Assembly: GCA_030834695.1 (NCBI GenBank)
Contig: JAUQXK010000031.1
Location: 108,568-172,567, forward strand
From: Desulfobacterales bacterium
GTDB taxonomy: Bacteria; Desulfobacterota; Desulfobacteria; Desulfobacterales; SpSt-501
Reading direction: 5' to 3'
Length of the DNA stretch: 64,000 bases
Shown: piece after piece, positions 17,369 through 25,688 of the stretch
Position numbering within the stretch: the first letter of the stretch is position 1
Layout: every line of letters starts with the position of its first letter
Notes under the pieces: generated by a model
Told to the model about the DNA's origin: nothing
Seen by the model: only the letters and a program-made list of their open reading frames with translations
Databases searched by the model: none
Made by a program: the position numbers and the translations under genes

Positions 17369-18511
17369 TCACTTCAGGGCCGAGAAGGGTCCGGCGTATC
17401 CGGTGAGTTCCACGTAGCCCTGGCCTTCGATCGGGCTGCCGCCCTTGACCCCTTTGACCGATACGCTTCCCTCCCAGTAGGTGACGCCCGTGCTCGCCGA
17501 GGTCTGCATTTCCTGGTCCGGCAGGTTCGACGCTACATCGACTTCGATGCCGAGCAAAGGGATCTTGATCTGCCAACCCGACGGGTAGACGGCCCCCGAG
17601 GCCTTGCTCCGCCATGTATCCAGAACGCGGACGTCGAAATAGCCGCGATCGAGATGCCGCAGGACCCCCAGTGAATCGATATAGGTCCCGCTGGAGGCGG
17701 TATTCAAGCCTCCGTCCTCCCTGCGCAACAGAAAGATCATGAATTCGCTCCGGTCGGCCAGTTGGATGCTGAACCAATCCCAGCCAACCGTGCCGGGCTC
17801 AAGCGGCGCAGTGCTGAATTCATGGTCCATCCAGCTTTCGCCCTTCACAGGGATGGACTTGCCCGCAACCGTAATGGAACCGCTCGTTTCCAGCCGGCTG
17901 AAAGAATAATAGCAGCTGGCCCGCTCGGGCGTCGAGCCCTTGCGGCTGTAACCGCTGATCCCGTGTTTGACGGGCGGCTTGGCCGGCTTGAGTTCCAGTT
18001 GAAACGCGAAATCATCGCCGGCAACCGCAATTTTGTGGGAATCCGGGAAGATGACTGCGCTCCAGCCCGGAAGGAAAAGCGTCACGTCCTGACCGTATTG
18101 GACCCATCCCCCGATTCCCAGACCCTCAAGACCCTCGCGGCCGACCTTTTCGGCCTGCAGGTGGCGCTTGGCCGATATGTCCGAGACGGCCGCGTGGCCG
18201 ATGTAGATCTGCCGGGAGCGCCAGGCCGAAGGGGGATCCGGCCATCCGGCCGAACCGCCGAAAGGCGTCAGCTGATGGCGGAAGAAGGTGAGTTGATACC
18301 CGAAATGCCGGCCGGTCTCGGACTTGAGGTTGCCGGTGTAATACCACCATTCGTTGCGAAATCCCGGGTGCGGAGCATGGTCCCGCGGGAACTCCAGCTT
18401 GCACGGCCCGGTTACCTGGAGGAATCCCGATGAGTTGTCTGCATCGGCCGTGCGCAGCCCCCCGATCAGGATGACCATTGAAGCAAAGATGAACGCGAAG
18501 GCCGATCTCAT
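17369..18511 (-). CDS. AttH/CrtC-like lipocalin-domain secreted protein
   Basis: 380 aa. A signal peptide (about 1-25) precedes a CrtC/AttH beta-barrel pair: HPGFRNEWWYYTGNL near residue 50, GYQLTFFRH, KGESWMDHEFS with the conserved Asp/His, and WDWFSIQLADRSEFMIFLLR. The family includes carotenoid 1,2-hydratase and the AttH protein of the attEFGH ABC export operon. Because it follows a LolD-type ATPase and an FtsX-type permease 39 bp upstream, an AttH role in lipid or lipophile transfer across the periplasm fits better than carotenoid chemistry. No carotenoid gene is nearby. Confidence 0.75.
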   Translation of the reverse strand: MRSAFAFIFASMVILIGGLRTADADNSSGFLQVTGPCKLEFPRDHAPHPGFRNEWWYYTGNLKSETGRHFGYQLTFFRHQLTPFGGSAGWPDPPSAWRSRQIYIGHAAVSDISAKRHLQAEKVGREGLEGLGIGGWVQYGQDVTLFLPGWSAVIFPDSHKIAVAGDDFAFQLELKPAKPPVKHGISGYSRKGSTPERASCYYSFSRLETSGSITVAGKSIPVKGESWMDHEFSTAPLEPGTVGWDWFSIQLADRSEFMIFLLRREDGGLNTASSGTYIDSLGVLRHLDRGYFDVRVLDTWRSKASGAVYPSGWQIKIPLLGIEVDVASNLPDQEMQTSASTGVTYWEGSVSVKGVKGGSPIEGQGYVELTGYAGPFSALK

Positions 18512-18550
18512 CTGATCACGTTGAACGGTTGTTGGTTGGCTTCAAAGGGT

Positions 18551-21139
18551 TTATCGTTCGCGCAACAAGGCGGCCGGCGGCGCCCTGAAAACCATCCGCA
18601 CGGCCGGGACCGCCGCCGCCAGCGCCGTCAATATGATCAGCGGCAGGGAAAAAGCCAAAGCGCCCCAATCGACCACGTATAAAAAGGTCCACCCGAACGA
18701 CTGCCGGTTGATGACGTACACCAGCAGATAGGAAAGGATGAACCCGCAGGCCAATCCCGCCACCTCTCCGGCCGCCACCAGAAAAGACGCCTCCCAGAAG
18801 ATCATCGCCCGGATCTGGCGAAAACTTCCGCCGACGGCATAGAGGGTGCTCAGCTGGCGGGAACGCTCCAGCACCATGACCGTCAGCGTGGTGGTGATGC
18901 CCAGCGCGGCCACGGCCAGGGCGATGAGCAGCAATACCGTGGTGATGGCGAAAGTCTCATCGAAAATCCTGAGCACCGATTCGCGCAGGTCTTTGCCGCT
19001 CACCATGTCCAACGCATCGCCCCAGCGCTGGATGATGGCGTTACGCAGGGCGCTCACCCGGCCGCCCACTTCCGACGCACGGTCCTTGAAAAAAAACCGT
19101 ACCCCGCTCCATTGAGGGTCGTGAAAGCGCTCCTTGAAGTGTTTCCAGGAATAGAACACCACCCCACCATCCGTGCGGTAGTCCCGAATGATGCCGACGA
19201 CCGGAAGCTCGATGCTCGACCCCTCGATCTGGGTCCGAAAAACGTCGCCGATTCCGAGGCCGGTGCGGGTGGCAAACACCTCCGATATCAGGACCCCTTC
19301 CCCCTGAGTCAGCCGCAGCCGGGTCTCCTGGGGATCGCCCTTCAGCCACACGAAGCCCCCGTGACTCAGGAAGGTCTCCATCCCCATGGCTTCAAATTCA
19401 TAGGGGAAGTCGCCGTAGTTCATCTGATAACGACGGCTTTGCACGTAGTCGGCGCCGACATCCATCTGTTTCAGCCCGGCCACGATGGTTTCGGGGATCG
19501 CGAAGCGGAACCGGTTGACTTGGCCCATCTTGGTGGTGACGAACAAGTCGCCGCTGACGGTCTGCCGAACCCAGAGCTCGACGGTGTGGCGGAAGCTGTG
19601 GATCATGACGACCAGCGCCGTAAAGAGCGCCACGGCCGTGATCAGCGCTCCCACGGATATGGCCGTGCGCGCACCGCAGTCGCGCAGGTAGCGACCCGCC
19701 AGGTACGCCGGAATGCCGGCGTACCGGCGCAGCAGCGGCGCCAGCCGCTGCCCCAGCCGTTCCAGCATCCAAGGCGAAAGCAGCGCGAAACCGATGAAGA
19801 GCAGCAGAATCGCCAGGTATCCCGGCAGCGGAACCCCGGCCACACCGGGCAGCAGCGACAGGGGGATGCCGGCGAGGATGCACCCCAGCGCCCAAAGGGC
19901 CAGGCGCCGGACCGAGTGTCCCCTTCGAACACCGGCCTGGGAGATTTCCATCGCCTCCTTTGGAGGAACACCCATGGCTTCTCGGGCGGGCTGCAATGCC
20001 GCGCCGGCGGCCGTTAAAAGCGTCACCCCGAGACTGATGGCGATCTCCAGCGGGCTGAGCACGAGGCCTTCCACCTGGACCCGCACGAACAGCGTGGAGA
20101 TCGTCTGGCTGACACCGTGGAGCAGGTATTTCACCAGCAGCGAGCTCAGCGGAATGGCGAGCATCCATCCGCCGGCGCCGAAGAGCATGCCCTCGCAGAG
20201 GAAAAGCATGAAAAGCGTCCGCGGCGAAGCACCCAGGGACCTCAGAACCGCCAGTTCCCGGCGCCGTGCTGCAACGTTCAATGCCACCAGGCTGTATACC
20301 AGGAACATCCCCACGAACAGCGAGGCGAAACTCAAAACCGACAGATTCAGCTGGTAGGCCCGGATCATGGCCGTGCCGCTGTCCCGCGCGGCCGAGGGCG
20401 AACGCAGCTCCAGCTCCGCCGGCAGTTTCCGCGCAAGGTCTTCGATGTCTTGCGGGGTGGCCTTGGGCTTGAACGTGAGGTCGATGCGGTCCAGCAGCCC
20501 GTAGAGACCGGTGAATTCCTGGAAAGTCGCGATGTCGGTCAGCGCCACCCGGCCGCCTTCCACCAGCGCCAGGCCTTCCGGCATCAGGATGCCGGCCACG
20601 CGGAATTCCGCCGAATTCCGCGTATGATCAAGCTTCAGACGCGCGCCGGAAGCGATCTGCAGCTCCCGCGCCAGCGGCTCCGTCAAAATAAGGGTATAGG
20701 GTTCGCGGATCAGGTCCAGCCACCGTTCAGTCGCTTGATCCCGGTCTCCGCTGATCCGCCACTTGCGGAAGGCCTGGTCCAGGAGCGGGTCGATGCCGAT
20801 CATCAGAAACGAATCCCCCGGCACGTCGGAACGGCGGACATAGGTCGTGAGCAGCGGCGAGAAGTCCTTGACGGCCGGGTGGCCGAGCAGGACGGGCAGG
20901 ACGCCCTCGGGCAGATAGCCGCCGGGCCGCACCAGCACTTTCTGCGCGGTGCCGGCGAAAAAGTCCATGCTGCGCACGAAGGAGCTCAGGGATGCATGGA
21001 CCGCCAGCCGGACGCTCGTGAACACCGCCGCTCCCAGGGCGATCCCGAGCAGCACGACCAGCGCCCGGCCCCAATGGGTCCGGAGATTGCGCAGGCTGAA
21101 CCACCGAAAAAGGCGCAGGAAGAACATCAGCCGTCGCAT
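18551..21139 (-). CDS. FtsX/MacB-type ABC permease, duplicated
   Basis: 862 aa. An N-terminal span (ALVVLLGIALGAAVFTSV) and a large periplasmic MacB_PCD domain precede an FtsX core at about 265-390 (LSFASLFVGMFLVYSLVALNVAARRRELAVLRSLGAS). A second periplasmic region and a second FtsX core at about 730-850 (VAALGITTTLTVMVLERSRQLSTLYAVGGS) follow. It is equivalent to LolC plus LolE, or AttF plus AttG, fused. It overlaps the ATPase gene by 13 bp and is followed by the AttH-like gene. It should be a mechanotransmission ABC system that extracts a lipid or lipoprotein from the inner membrane. Confidence 0.8.
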   Translation of the reverse strand: MRRLMFFLRLFRWFSLRNLRTHWGRALVVLLGIALGAAVFTSVRLAVHASLSSFVRSMDFFAGTAQKVLVRPGGYLPEGVLPVLLGHPAVKDFSPLLTTYVRRSDVPGDSFLMIGIDPLLDQAFRKWRISGDRDQATERWLDLIREPYTLILTEPLARELQIASGARLKLDHTRNSAEFRVAGILMPEGLALVEGGRVALTDIATFQEFTGLYGLLDRIDLTFKPKATPQDIEDLARKLPAELELRSPSAARDSGTAMIRAYQLNLSVLSFASLFVGMFLVYSLVALNVAARRRELAVLRSLGASPRTLFMLFLCEGMLFGAGGWMLAIPLSSLLVKYLLHGVSQTISTLFVRVQVEGLVLSPLEIAISLGVTLLTAAGAALQPAREAMGVPPKEAMEISQAGVRRGHSVRRLALWALGCILAGIPLSLLPGVAGVPLPGYLAILLLFIGFALLSPWMLERLGQRLAPLLRRYAGIPAYLAGRYLRDCGARTAISVGALITAVALFTALVVMIHSFRHTVELWVRQTVSGDLFVTTKMGQVNRFRFAIPETIVAGLKQMDVGADYVQSRRYQMNYGDFPYEFEAMGMETFLSHGGFVWLKGDPQETRLRLTQGEGVLISEVFATRTGLGIGDVFRTQIEGSSIELPVVGIIRDYRTDGGVVFYSWKHFKERFHDPQWSGVRFFFKDRASEVGGRVSALRNAIIQRWGDALDMVSGKDLRESVLRIFDETFAITTVLLLIALAVAALGITTTLTVMVLERSRQLSTLYAVGGSFRQIRAMIFWEASFLVAAGEVAGLACGFILSYLLVYVINRQSFGWTFLYVVDWGALAFSLPLIILTALAAAVPAVRMVFRAPPAALLRER

Positions 21140-21834
21140 GAGGGGTCCGTTATGGCGCCGTCCCGGATCCGGATATGGCGGGTCGCCAGAGCGTCGGCCA
21201 GATCGCTGTGGGTGGCGATCACGACGGTGCGCTTGAAGGTTCGGTTCAACTGGCCCAGCAGGTCGATGACGGTCATTCCGTTGCGGCTGTCCAGGTTACC
21301 GGTCGGTTCATCCGCGAGGATGAGCGCAGGGTCGTTGATGAGCGCCCGGGCAATGGCCGTGCGCTGCATTTCGCCGCCGGAGAGCTGGTCCGGGTGATGG
21401 TCGCGCCGGTTTTTAAGGCCCAGCCAGTCGAGCAGCTCCAGCGCCTTGCGCCGCGTTTCTTCGGCATCCTTGTCGGCGAGCAGGGCTGGCAACGATACAT
21501 TTTCGAGCACATTCAGGGTCGGAAGAAGGTTGAAGGACTGAAAGACCATCCCGACGACCTCCCGCCGAAAGCGGGTCAGGTCCATGCCATGGCTATTGGA
21601 TAGGTTGTTCCCGGCGACCGAAAGATCGCCGGAAGTGGGCCGGTCCAGCCCGGCCAAGAGGGACAGCAGCGTACTCTTGCCGGAACCGCTGTTGCCCTTG
21701 AGGACCACCAGTTCACCGGGTGCCACATTCAGATTGACCTGATTGATCCCCACCACCGAGCCGTCGCCCAACGGGTAGACGCGGGTCAGGTTGGCGGCAT
21801 GAATAATCGGTTCGTTTAAAGGCGTCGAAGGCAT
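21127..21834 (-). CDS. LolD/MacB-type ABC ATPase
   Basis: 235 aa. Walker A is LKGNSGSGKSTLLSLL, the signature is QLSGGEMQR, Walker B is LILADEPTGNLD, and the H-loop is VIATHSDLA. This is the lipoprotein-release/MacB class. It is the first gene of a three-gene operon with the FtsX-like permease (overlapping start) and the AttH-like protein. Confidence 0.85.
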   Translation of the reverse strand: MPSTPLNEPIIHAANLTRVYPLGDGSVVGINQVNLNVAPGELVVLKGNSGSGKSTLLSLLAGLDRPTSGDLSVAGNNLSNSHGMDLTRFRREVVGMVFQSFNLLPTLNVLENVSLPALLADKDAEETRRKALELLDWLGLKNRRDHHPDQLSGGEMQRTAIARALINDPALILADEPTGNLDSRNGMTVIDLLGQLNRTFKRTVVIATHSDLADALATRHIRIRDGAITDPSCDG

Positions 21835-21931
21835 TTAAATCCTGATTCGGACATCCAGTGAATCGTCGAAACCCCAAGGATCTGCCGGCGCGCAGCCGCT
21901 CCGGCGAAGGCAGCCGAAACTTGAAACAAAT

Positions 21932-22594
21932 TCAAGGCAAAAGAAATCCTTTTCGAACCGCGTCGTCGATCAACGTGAGCACGTAATCCCACAGCAGCGG
22001 CGCACCCCGCTCGACCGGCTGCATCCGCCGGACGACCTGATGCCGGCGGATCCCGTGTTGACGCCAGACCTGCCCTTGCGTGAAATAGTTGTGCAAAAAA
22101 GCCTGGAACCGGTCCATGGCATGGGCATAGCGCGCTTCCGGAGTCTCGGCGTCCTCGAACTCATCCCAAAGCTTCCGGAAATCCTGAACCTGATCGGCCG
22201 GCAGCAGGCCGAAGATGCGCTCGGCGGCCCGGCGCTCCCGCTCGTGCTGGTCCATTCCCGCCTGTTCATCATAGCAATAGGTGTCGCCCGCGTCGATTTC
22301 CACCAGGTCGTGAAGCAGCAGCATGCGAATCACCCGGCCGAGATCGACGCCTTTCGAATCGGCATACTCGGAAAAAATCATGGCCGACAGCGAAATGTGC
22401 CACGAATGCTCGACGGAGTTCTCGTGCCGGCTGCGGTCGAGAAGGATCGTCTGCCGAAAGATATGCTTCAGCCGGTCGATTTCGAGCAGAAACTCGACCT
22501 GGCGTTTGAACCGATCGCTGTTGCCGGGAATCAACCCCGGATCGACCGGGATTCCGACCGGCAACTGCAATTTCCCAACCGCTTCCTTCATCAT
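21932..22594 (-). CDS. HD-domain hydrolase (YfbR/HDDC2-like)
   Basis: 220 aa. The HD signature is visible: FLLEIDRLKHIFRQT, ENSVEHSWHISLSAM (first His), MLLLHDLVEIDAGDTY (HD pair) and a distal YAHAMDRFQAFLHN Asp. HDDC2/YfbR proteins are metal-dependent 5'-deoxynucleotidases acting on dNMPs. The specificity here is not certain. It is followed on the same strand by neither an operon partner nor a clear terminator. Confidence 0.75.
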   Translation of the reverse strand: MMKEAVGKLQLPVGIPVDPGLIPGNSDRFKRQVEFLLEIDRLKHIFRQTILLDRSRHENSVEHSWHISLSAMIFSEYADSKGVDLGRVIRMLLLHDLVEIDAGDTYCYDEQAGMDQHERERRAAERIFGLLPADQVQDFRKLWDEFEDAETPEARYAHAMDRFQAFLHNYFTQGQVWRQHGIRRHQVVRRMQPVERGAPLLWDYVLTLIDDAVRKGFLLP

Positions 22595-22648
22595 GCTCCG
22601 GTCCGTGCTCCTTCTTTCGTTGCCAGCTGCCTGAATGATACGTCAACT

Positions 22649-23863
22649 TCAGCCTGGAATCTTCCGGCCCCAAACGGCATACACCGGATCGGCGTAAAGC
22701 TTCTGACCGAAATACTTGTCATTTTCCGGCCGTGGCAGACCCTGCATCGAATACGTTTCAAGGTCCCTATATTTACCCGACTCCAGTAAATATTCAAGCA
22801 CCATTCCCATGCGTTCGAACTCGTGCAGCTCCGGCCAGACCCGGACCACCTTCGGAGGAAACCAGCGGTTGGAAAACGTCACGATGAACGGCCCGCCGGG
22901 TTTGAGCACACGGGCGACCTCGTCAAACACCTCAAAGGGTCGCACCAGGTACTCCACCGAGACGGTACAAATCACGGCATCGAAGCGGCTGGAACCAAAA
23001 GGCAGAACCGGCTGCAGATTGAGGTCGTGAACCACCACCTCCGAGGCTCTCGGATTGGCGCTCAATTCGTCCCGGTTCATCCCGAGCACGGCCAGCGCCT
23101 TGAGCGCGAGGGTCTCCGGCAGGTGGGAGCTCCAGCTTCCCATCAAGTCGAGCACCTCTGCTCCTGGTGGAACCAGGCGCTCATAGAGTCTCGAAATGAC
23201 ACCGATCGCCGCATCGTCGATATGGTTGACCAGCCGCGGCCGGTCGTAGAATACCCCGTCCTCGTTTTCATCCGTTCTCGCGAAAGGCCGGTCGGCAAAA
23301 AAGTGGGTCGGACCGCCGTTGGCGCGGGCCTGCATGCCCGGCCCGGTCAGGGCCGTCTCCAACCAGTCGATGGTGGTGCCGCCGTGCTCCTCGAATTTCG
23401 GCCGCAGGTCTTGAATGGCGACCTCGACGGCCAGGTTTTTTCCGGACAAGGGGTGATTGAAATCGGCGGCGAGCCATTCCGTTTCAAGCCCGGCGCATCG
23501 AAACGGCTGGATGTTTTCCCGGAAGACTCCTGGCACACCGCGCAGGATGCCGCGCGGGTAAAAACGCCCGTAGCGAGGTTCGATCTCAATTTCCGAAAAC
23601 CACCGTTTTTCGACATCCGTGCGCGGTACCCGGAAAATCACTGCCGGATTATGAGCCGTCAGCACCTGGCCGGGCTGAAACTCCAAACCGACCGACCGGA
23701 TGCCGGGTTGCTGGCGCATGATTTCGCAAAGATCGGCCGGCAGAATATCCCGCCAAAAATTAACCCGCTGGGCGTGCCGGCAGTCGGTGTGGCGGATGCC
23801 GTCGTGTTCCCAGCTCACCCGGAAATCCATCGTTGCCAGCGCGTCGTCGCAAATCGTCATCAT
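22649..23863 (-). CDS. FKBP (SlyD-like)-methyltransferase fusion
   Basis: 404 aa. Residues about 33-155 resemble the SlyD-type FKBP/IF domain end: VNFWRDILPADL, a beta-rich middle, PRYGRFYPRG, and the hallmark DFNHPLSGKNLAVEVAIQDL (134-153). Residues about 230-400 are a class I methyltransferase: AEVLDLMGSWSSHLP (motif I, atypical because GxGxG is replaced by MGSWSS), VVHDLNLQPVLPF, FDAVICTVSVEYLVRP and LKPGGPFIVTF. The methyltransferase part matches the family often annotated as SAM-dependent methyltransferase linked to FKBP. The substrate is unknown. A second ATG lies one codon in. Confidence 0.7.
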   Translation of the reverse strand: MMTICDDALATMDFRVSWEHDGIRHTDCRHAQRVNFWRDILPADLCEIMRQQPGIRSVGLEFQPGQVLTAHNPAVIFRVPRTDVEKRWFSEIEIEPRYGRFYPRGILRGVPGVFRENIQPFRCAGLETEWLAADFNHPLSGKNLAVEVAIQDLRPKFEEHGGTTIDWLETALTGPGMQARANGGPTHFFADRPFARTDENEDGVFYDRPRLVNHIDDAAIGVISRLYERLVPPGAEVLDLMGSWSSHLPETLALKALAVLGMNRDELSANPRASEVVVHDLNLQPVLPFGSSRFDAVICTVSVEYLVRPFEVFDEVARVLKPGGPFIVTFSNRWFPPKVVRVWPELHEFERMGMVLEYLLESGKYRDLETYSMQGLPRPENDKYFGQKLYADPVYAVWGRKIPG

Positions 23864-24037
23864 GACCGCCTTTCTATCCAGCCGCCGCGCCCGTCGAGCC
23901 GAGCGCTGCTCTCTTCACAAATTTTGCGGTTTAGAATAAGAATGGAACTCCAACTTGCCAATAGGGGGCGATAGTCGTTGAATGCAGTATCGTCTTGCCG
24001 CCAGCTTTTGTGACATGCTAATAGACCAGCAGCTGGA

Positions 24038-24139
24038 TGCGCAAAGGCCGTCATGCCGGACTTGATCCGGGACCTGCCATGGATCTGATCCAGGGTTCGC
24101 CGGAATGATGAATGCTGGCATATCAATTGCCGAAGTCAG
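24038..24139 (+). repeat. Dispersed palindromic intergenic repeat, copy 2
   Basis: It carries the same ends (GTCATGCCGGACTTGATCCGG ... GGTTCGCCGGAATGA) and flanks (GCAAAGGCC, GGCATAT, TGCCGAAGT) as the copy at 13006, with a shorter middle. It marks the left edge of the AT-richer island. Confidence 0.75.
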
Positions 24140-24245
24140 CCGAATGGCAAAAAAAGGTGCTATCGTATCACCATGTGAGTATTTTTTTAAATTCTGGTTG
24201 AATGGCGTGGCAGAAAAACGTGGCAGAAAACTGCGGTAACTATTT

Positions 24246-24533
24246 ATGAAACAAGAATTGAAGAGGCGTTTGGCAGAAAAATTGTTGGCCGACGATCCTT
24301 CAACCGAGCGGCGTGTGCATCCGGTAGATCGTCGAAAAATGAACACGTTTATTTGCCCTGATAGGAGGTCCGGCCTGGCCGACAGGAGGGCCGACACCTC
24401 CGAGCTGATTAAAAGGTTTTTATTTGGATATAAGCACGAGCGGCGGCTGGCTGCCAGTGACCGCCGCAAACAACATACCTTCATTATGAACGATCGGCGC
24501 TCCGGGGTCGCGGACCGGCGATCGGGTTCCTGA
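24246..24533 (+). CDS. Small RR-rich repeat protein (DRRSG repeats)
   Basis: 95 aa, very basic. Residues 21-48 and 65-93 are two copies of a unit reading ERR-x4-DRRK-x3-TFI-x2-DRRSG-x-ADRR, joined by a short hydrophobic linker (ELIKRFLFGYK). There is no signal peptide and no domain that I can name. Such DRRSG/ERR runs occur in small Desulfobacterota proteins of unknown role. It ends 42 bp before the receptor-channel gene and reads in the same direction, so the two could share a transcript. Confidence 0.55.
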   Translation: MKQELKRRLAEKLLADDPSTERRVHPVDRRKMNTFICPDRRSGLADRRADTSELIKRFLFGYKHERRLAASDRRKQHTFIMNDRRSGVADRRSGS

Positions 24534-24575
24534 GTTTACAAAGTTTTCTGCCTTGGAGATGACTTTAAACCGGTT

Positions 24576-25688
24576 ATGAAACCCATACAGCCGAACAACA
24601 AAGCCCTCCATGGAATAGCCCTTGGAATAATTTTCTTGTGGGTTCTCTTGCTTTACCCGGCGACTTCCTTTTCGCAGAATGAGGGCACCCATCCACGGGT
24701 TCTGCAAGTGGGAGTGATAGTCGCTTCACCATTATACATCCAAACAGCCGATGGTCGTTGGGAAGGATTTAGCGTCGAGCTATGGCAGGCTGTGGCTCAA
24801 CACCTAAACGTGACATTTGAATTTCGGGAATTTAGCAGCTTGGAGCAATTGTTGGATGCCTTAGCAAAAAGGGAAATAGATGTCTTTCCTTCCTTGCCGG
24901 TCGGGGAGCGTTTTGAATCCGACATGGATTTTAGTCAGTCATATTTAAAATCGGGACTTTCTATTGCAGTACCGGCGGAAGGTGTCGAATCCAGATGGGT
25001 CCATGTTTTTGAGAGTTTCTTTTCAAAGGACGTCTTAAAGGCAATAGGATTGTTGGTGTCATTGTCGATGATAGCCGGAATTATCGTATGGTTATTTGAA
25101 AGGCGTAAGAACAGTGAAATGTTCGGTGACGGCACTGCCGGGGGGATCGCTCACGGCGTCTGGTGGGCGGTGGTTACAATGACCACGGTGGGTTACGGAG
25201 ATAAGGCACCCCGAACAGCGGGTGGGCGCATCATTGCGCTGATTTGGATGATTTTTTCAATTGTTTATATCGCTAGCTTCACCGCCAACATTACTACAGC
25301 GCTGACCATGAAGGAGCTAAGTGGCAAAGTTCGTGGTTTTAATGACCTTTACAATACGCGAGTCGGATCTGTGTCCGGATCGGAAGGATTCGATTTTCTG
25401 ACCAAACAGGGAATAACGGTAATTCCCTTTGAAGATATGCAGGAAGGGTTGGCCGCAGTTGCCGGCAGGGTGATCGATGCGTTCGTTCTCAATGAACAGG
25501 TACTCAAGCATCTGGCAAAGCGAGAGTTCCCCGGCCGAGTGCAGGTTCTGCCTGGAATCTACGACGAATATTTCGTGAGCATGGCCTTACCGCAAGACAG
25601 TTCGCTCCGCAAACCAATAAACAAGGCATTGCTGCAGTTGATGAAAACGAAAAATTGGACTGAGTTGCGCAATCGCTATATACACTGA
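24576..25688 (+). CDS. GluR0-like ligand-gated K+ channel (prokaryotic iGluR)
   Basis: 370 aa. A signal peptide or anchor (about 10-33) is followed by ligand lobe S1 (about 40-135; RWEGFSVELWQAVAQ, ERFESDMDFSQSYLKSG with the iGluR-type Arg before DFS). Then come TM1 (153-175), a pore loop with the K+ filter TVGYG (204-208), TM2 (217-243, with SFTANITTALT resembling the SYTANLAA motif of animal iGluRs), and lobe S2 (about 248-370). This order is that of Synechocystis GluR0. It should be a tetrameric inner-membrane K+ channel opened by a periplasmic amino acid or similar ligand. Base composition is AT-richer than the flanks. Confidence 0.8.
   Translation: MKPIQPNNKALHGIALGIIFLWVLLLYPATSFSQNEGTHPRVLQVGVIVASPLYIQTADGRWEGFSVELWQAVAQHLNVTFEFREFSSLEQLLDALAKREIDVFPSLPVGERFESDMDFSQSYLKSGLSIAVPAEGVESRWVHVFESFFSKDVLKAIGLLVSLSMIAGIIVWLFERRKNSEMFGDGTAGGIAHGVWWAVVTMTTVGYGDKAPRTAGGRIIALIWMIFSIVYIASFTANITTALTMKELSGKVRGFNDLYNTRVGSVSGSEGFDFLTKQGITVIPFEDMQEGLAAVAGRVIDAFVLNEQVLKHLAKREFPGRVQVLPGIYDEYFVSMALPQDSSLRKPINKALLQLMKTKNWTELRNRYIH

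Noticed and set aside
17369..18511. Carotenoid hydratase (CrtC) as the function of the AttH-like protein
   Set aside because: The same fold occurs in AttH export proteins; the ABC operon context and absence of carotenoid genes make AttH more likely.
20117..21397. A 426-codon plus-strand frame across the FtsX permease and ATPase genes
   Set aside because: It crosses two real genes antisense and reads as Gln/His/Arg-rich low complexity.
22823..23974. A 383-codon plus-strand frame opposite the FKBP-methyltransferase gene
   Set aside because: No domain and biased composition; the minus frame shows clear FKBP and methyltransferase motifs.
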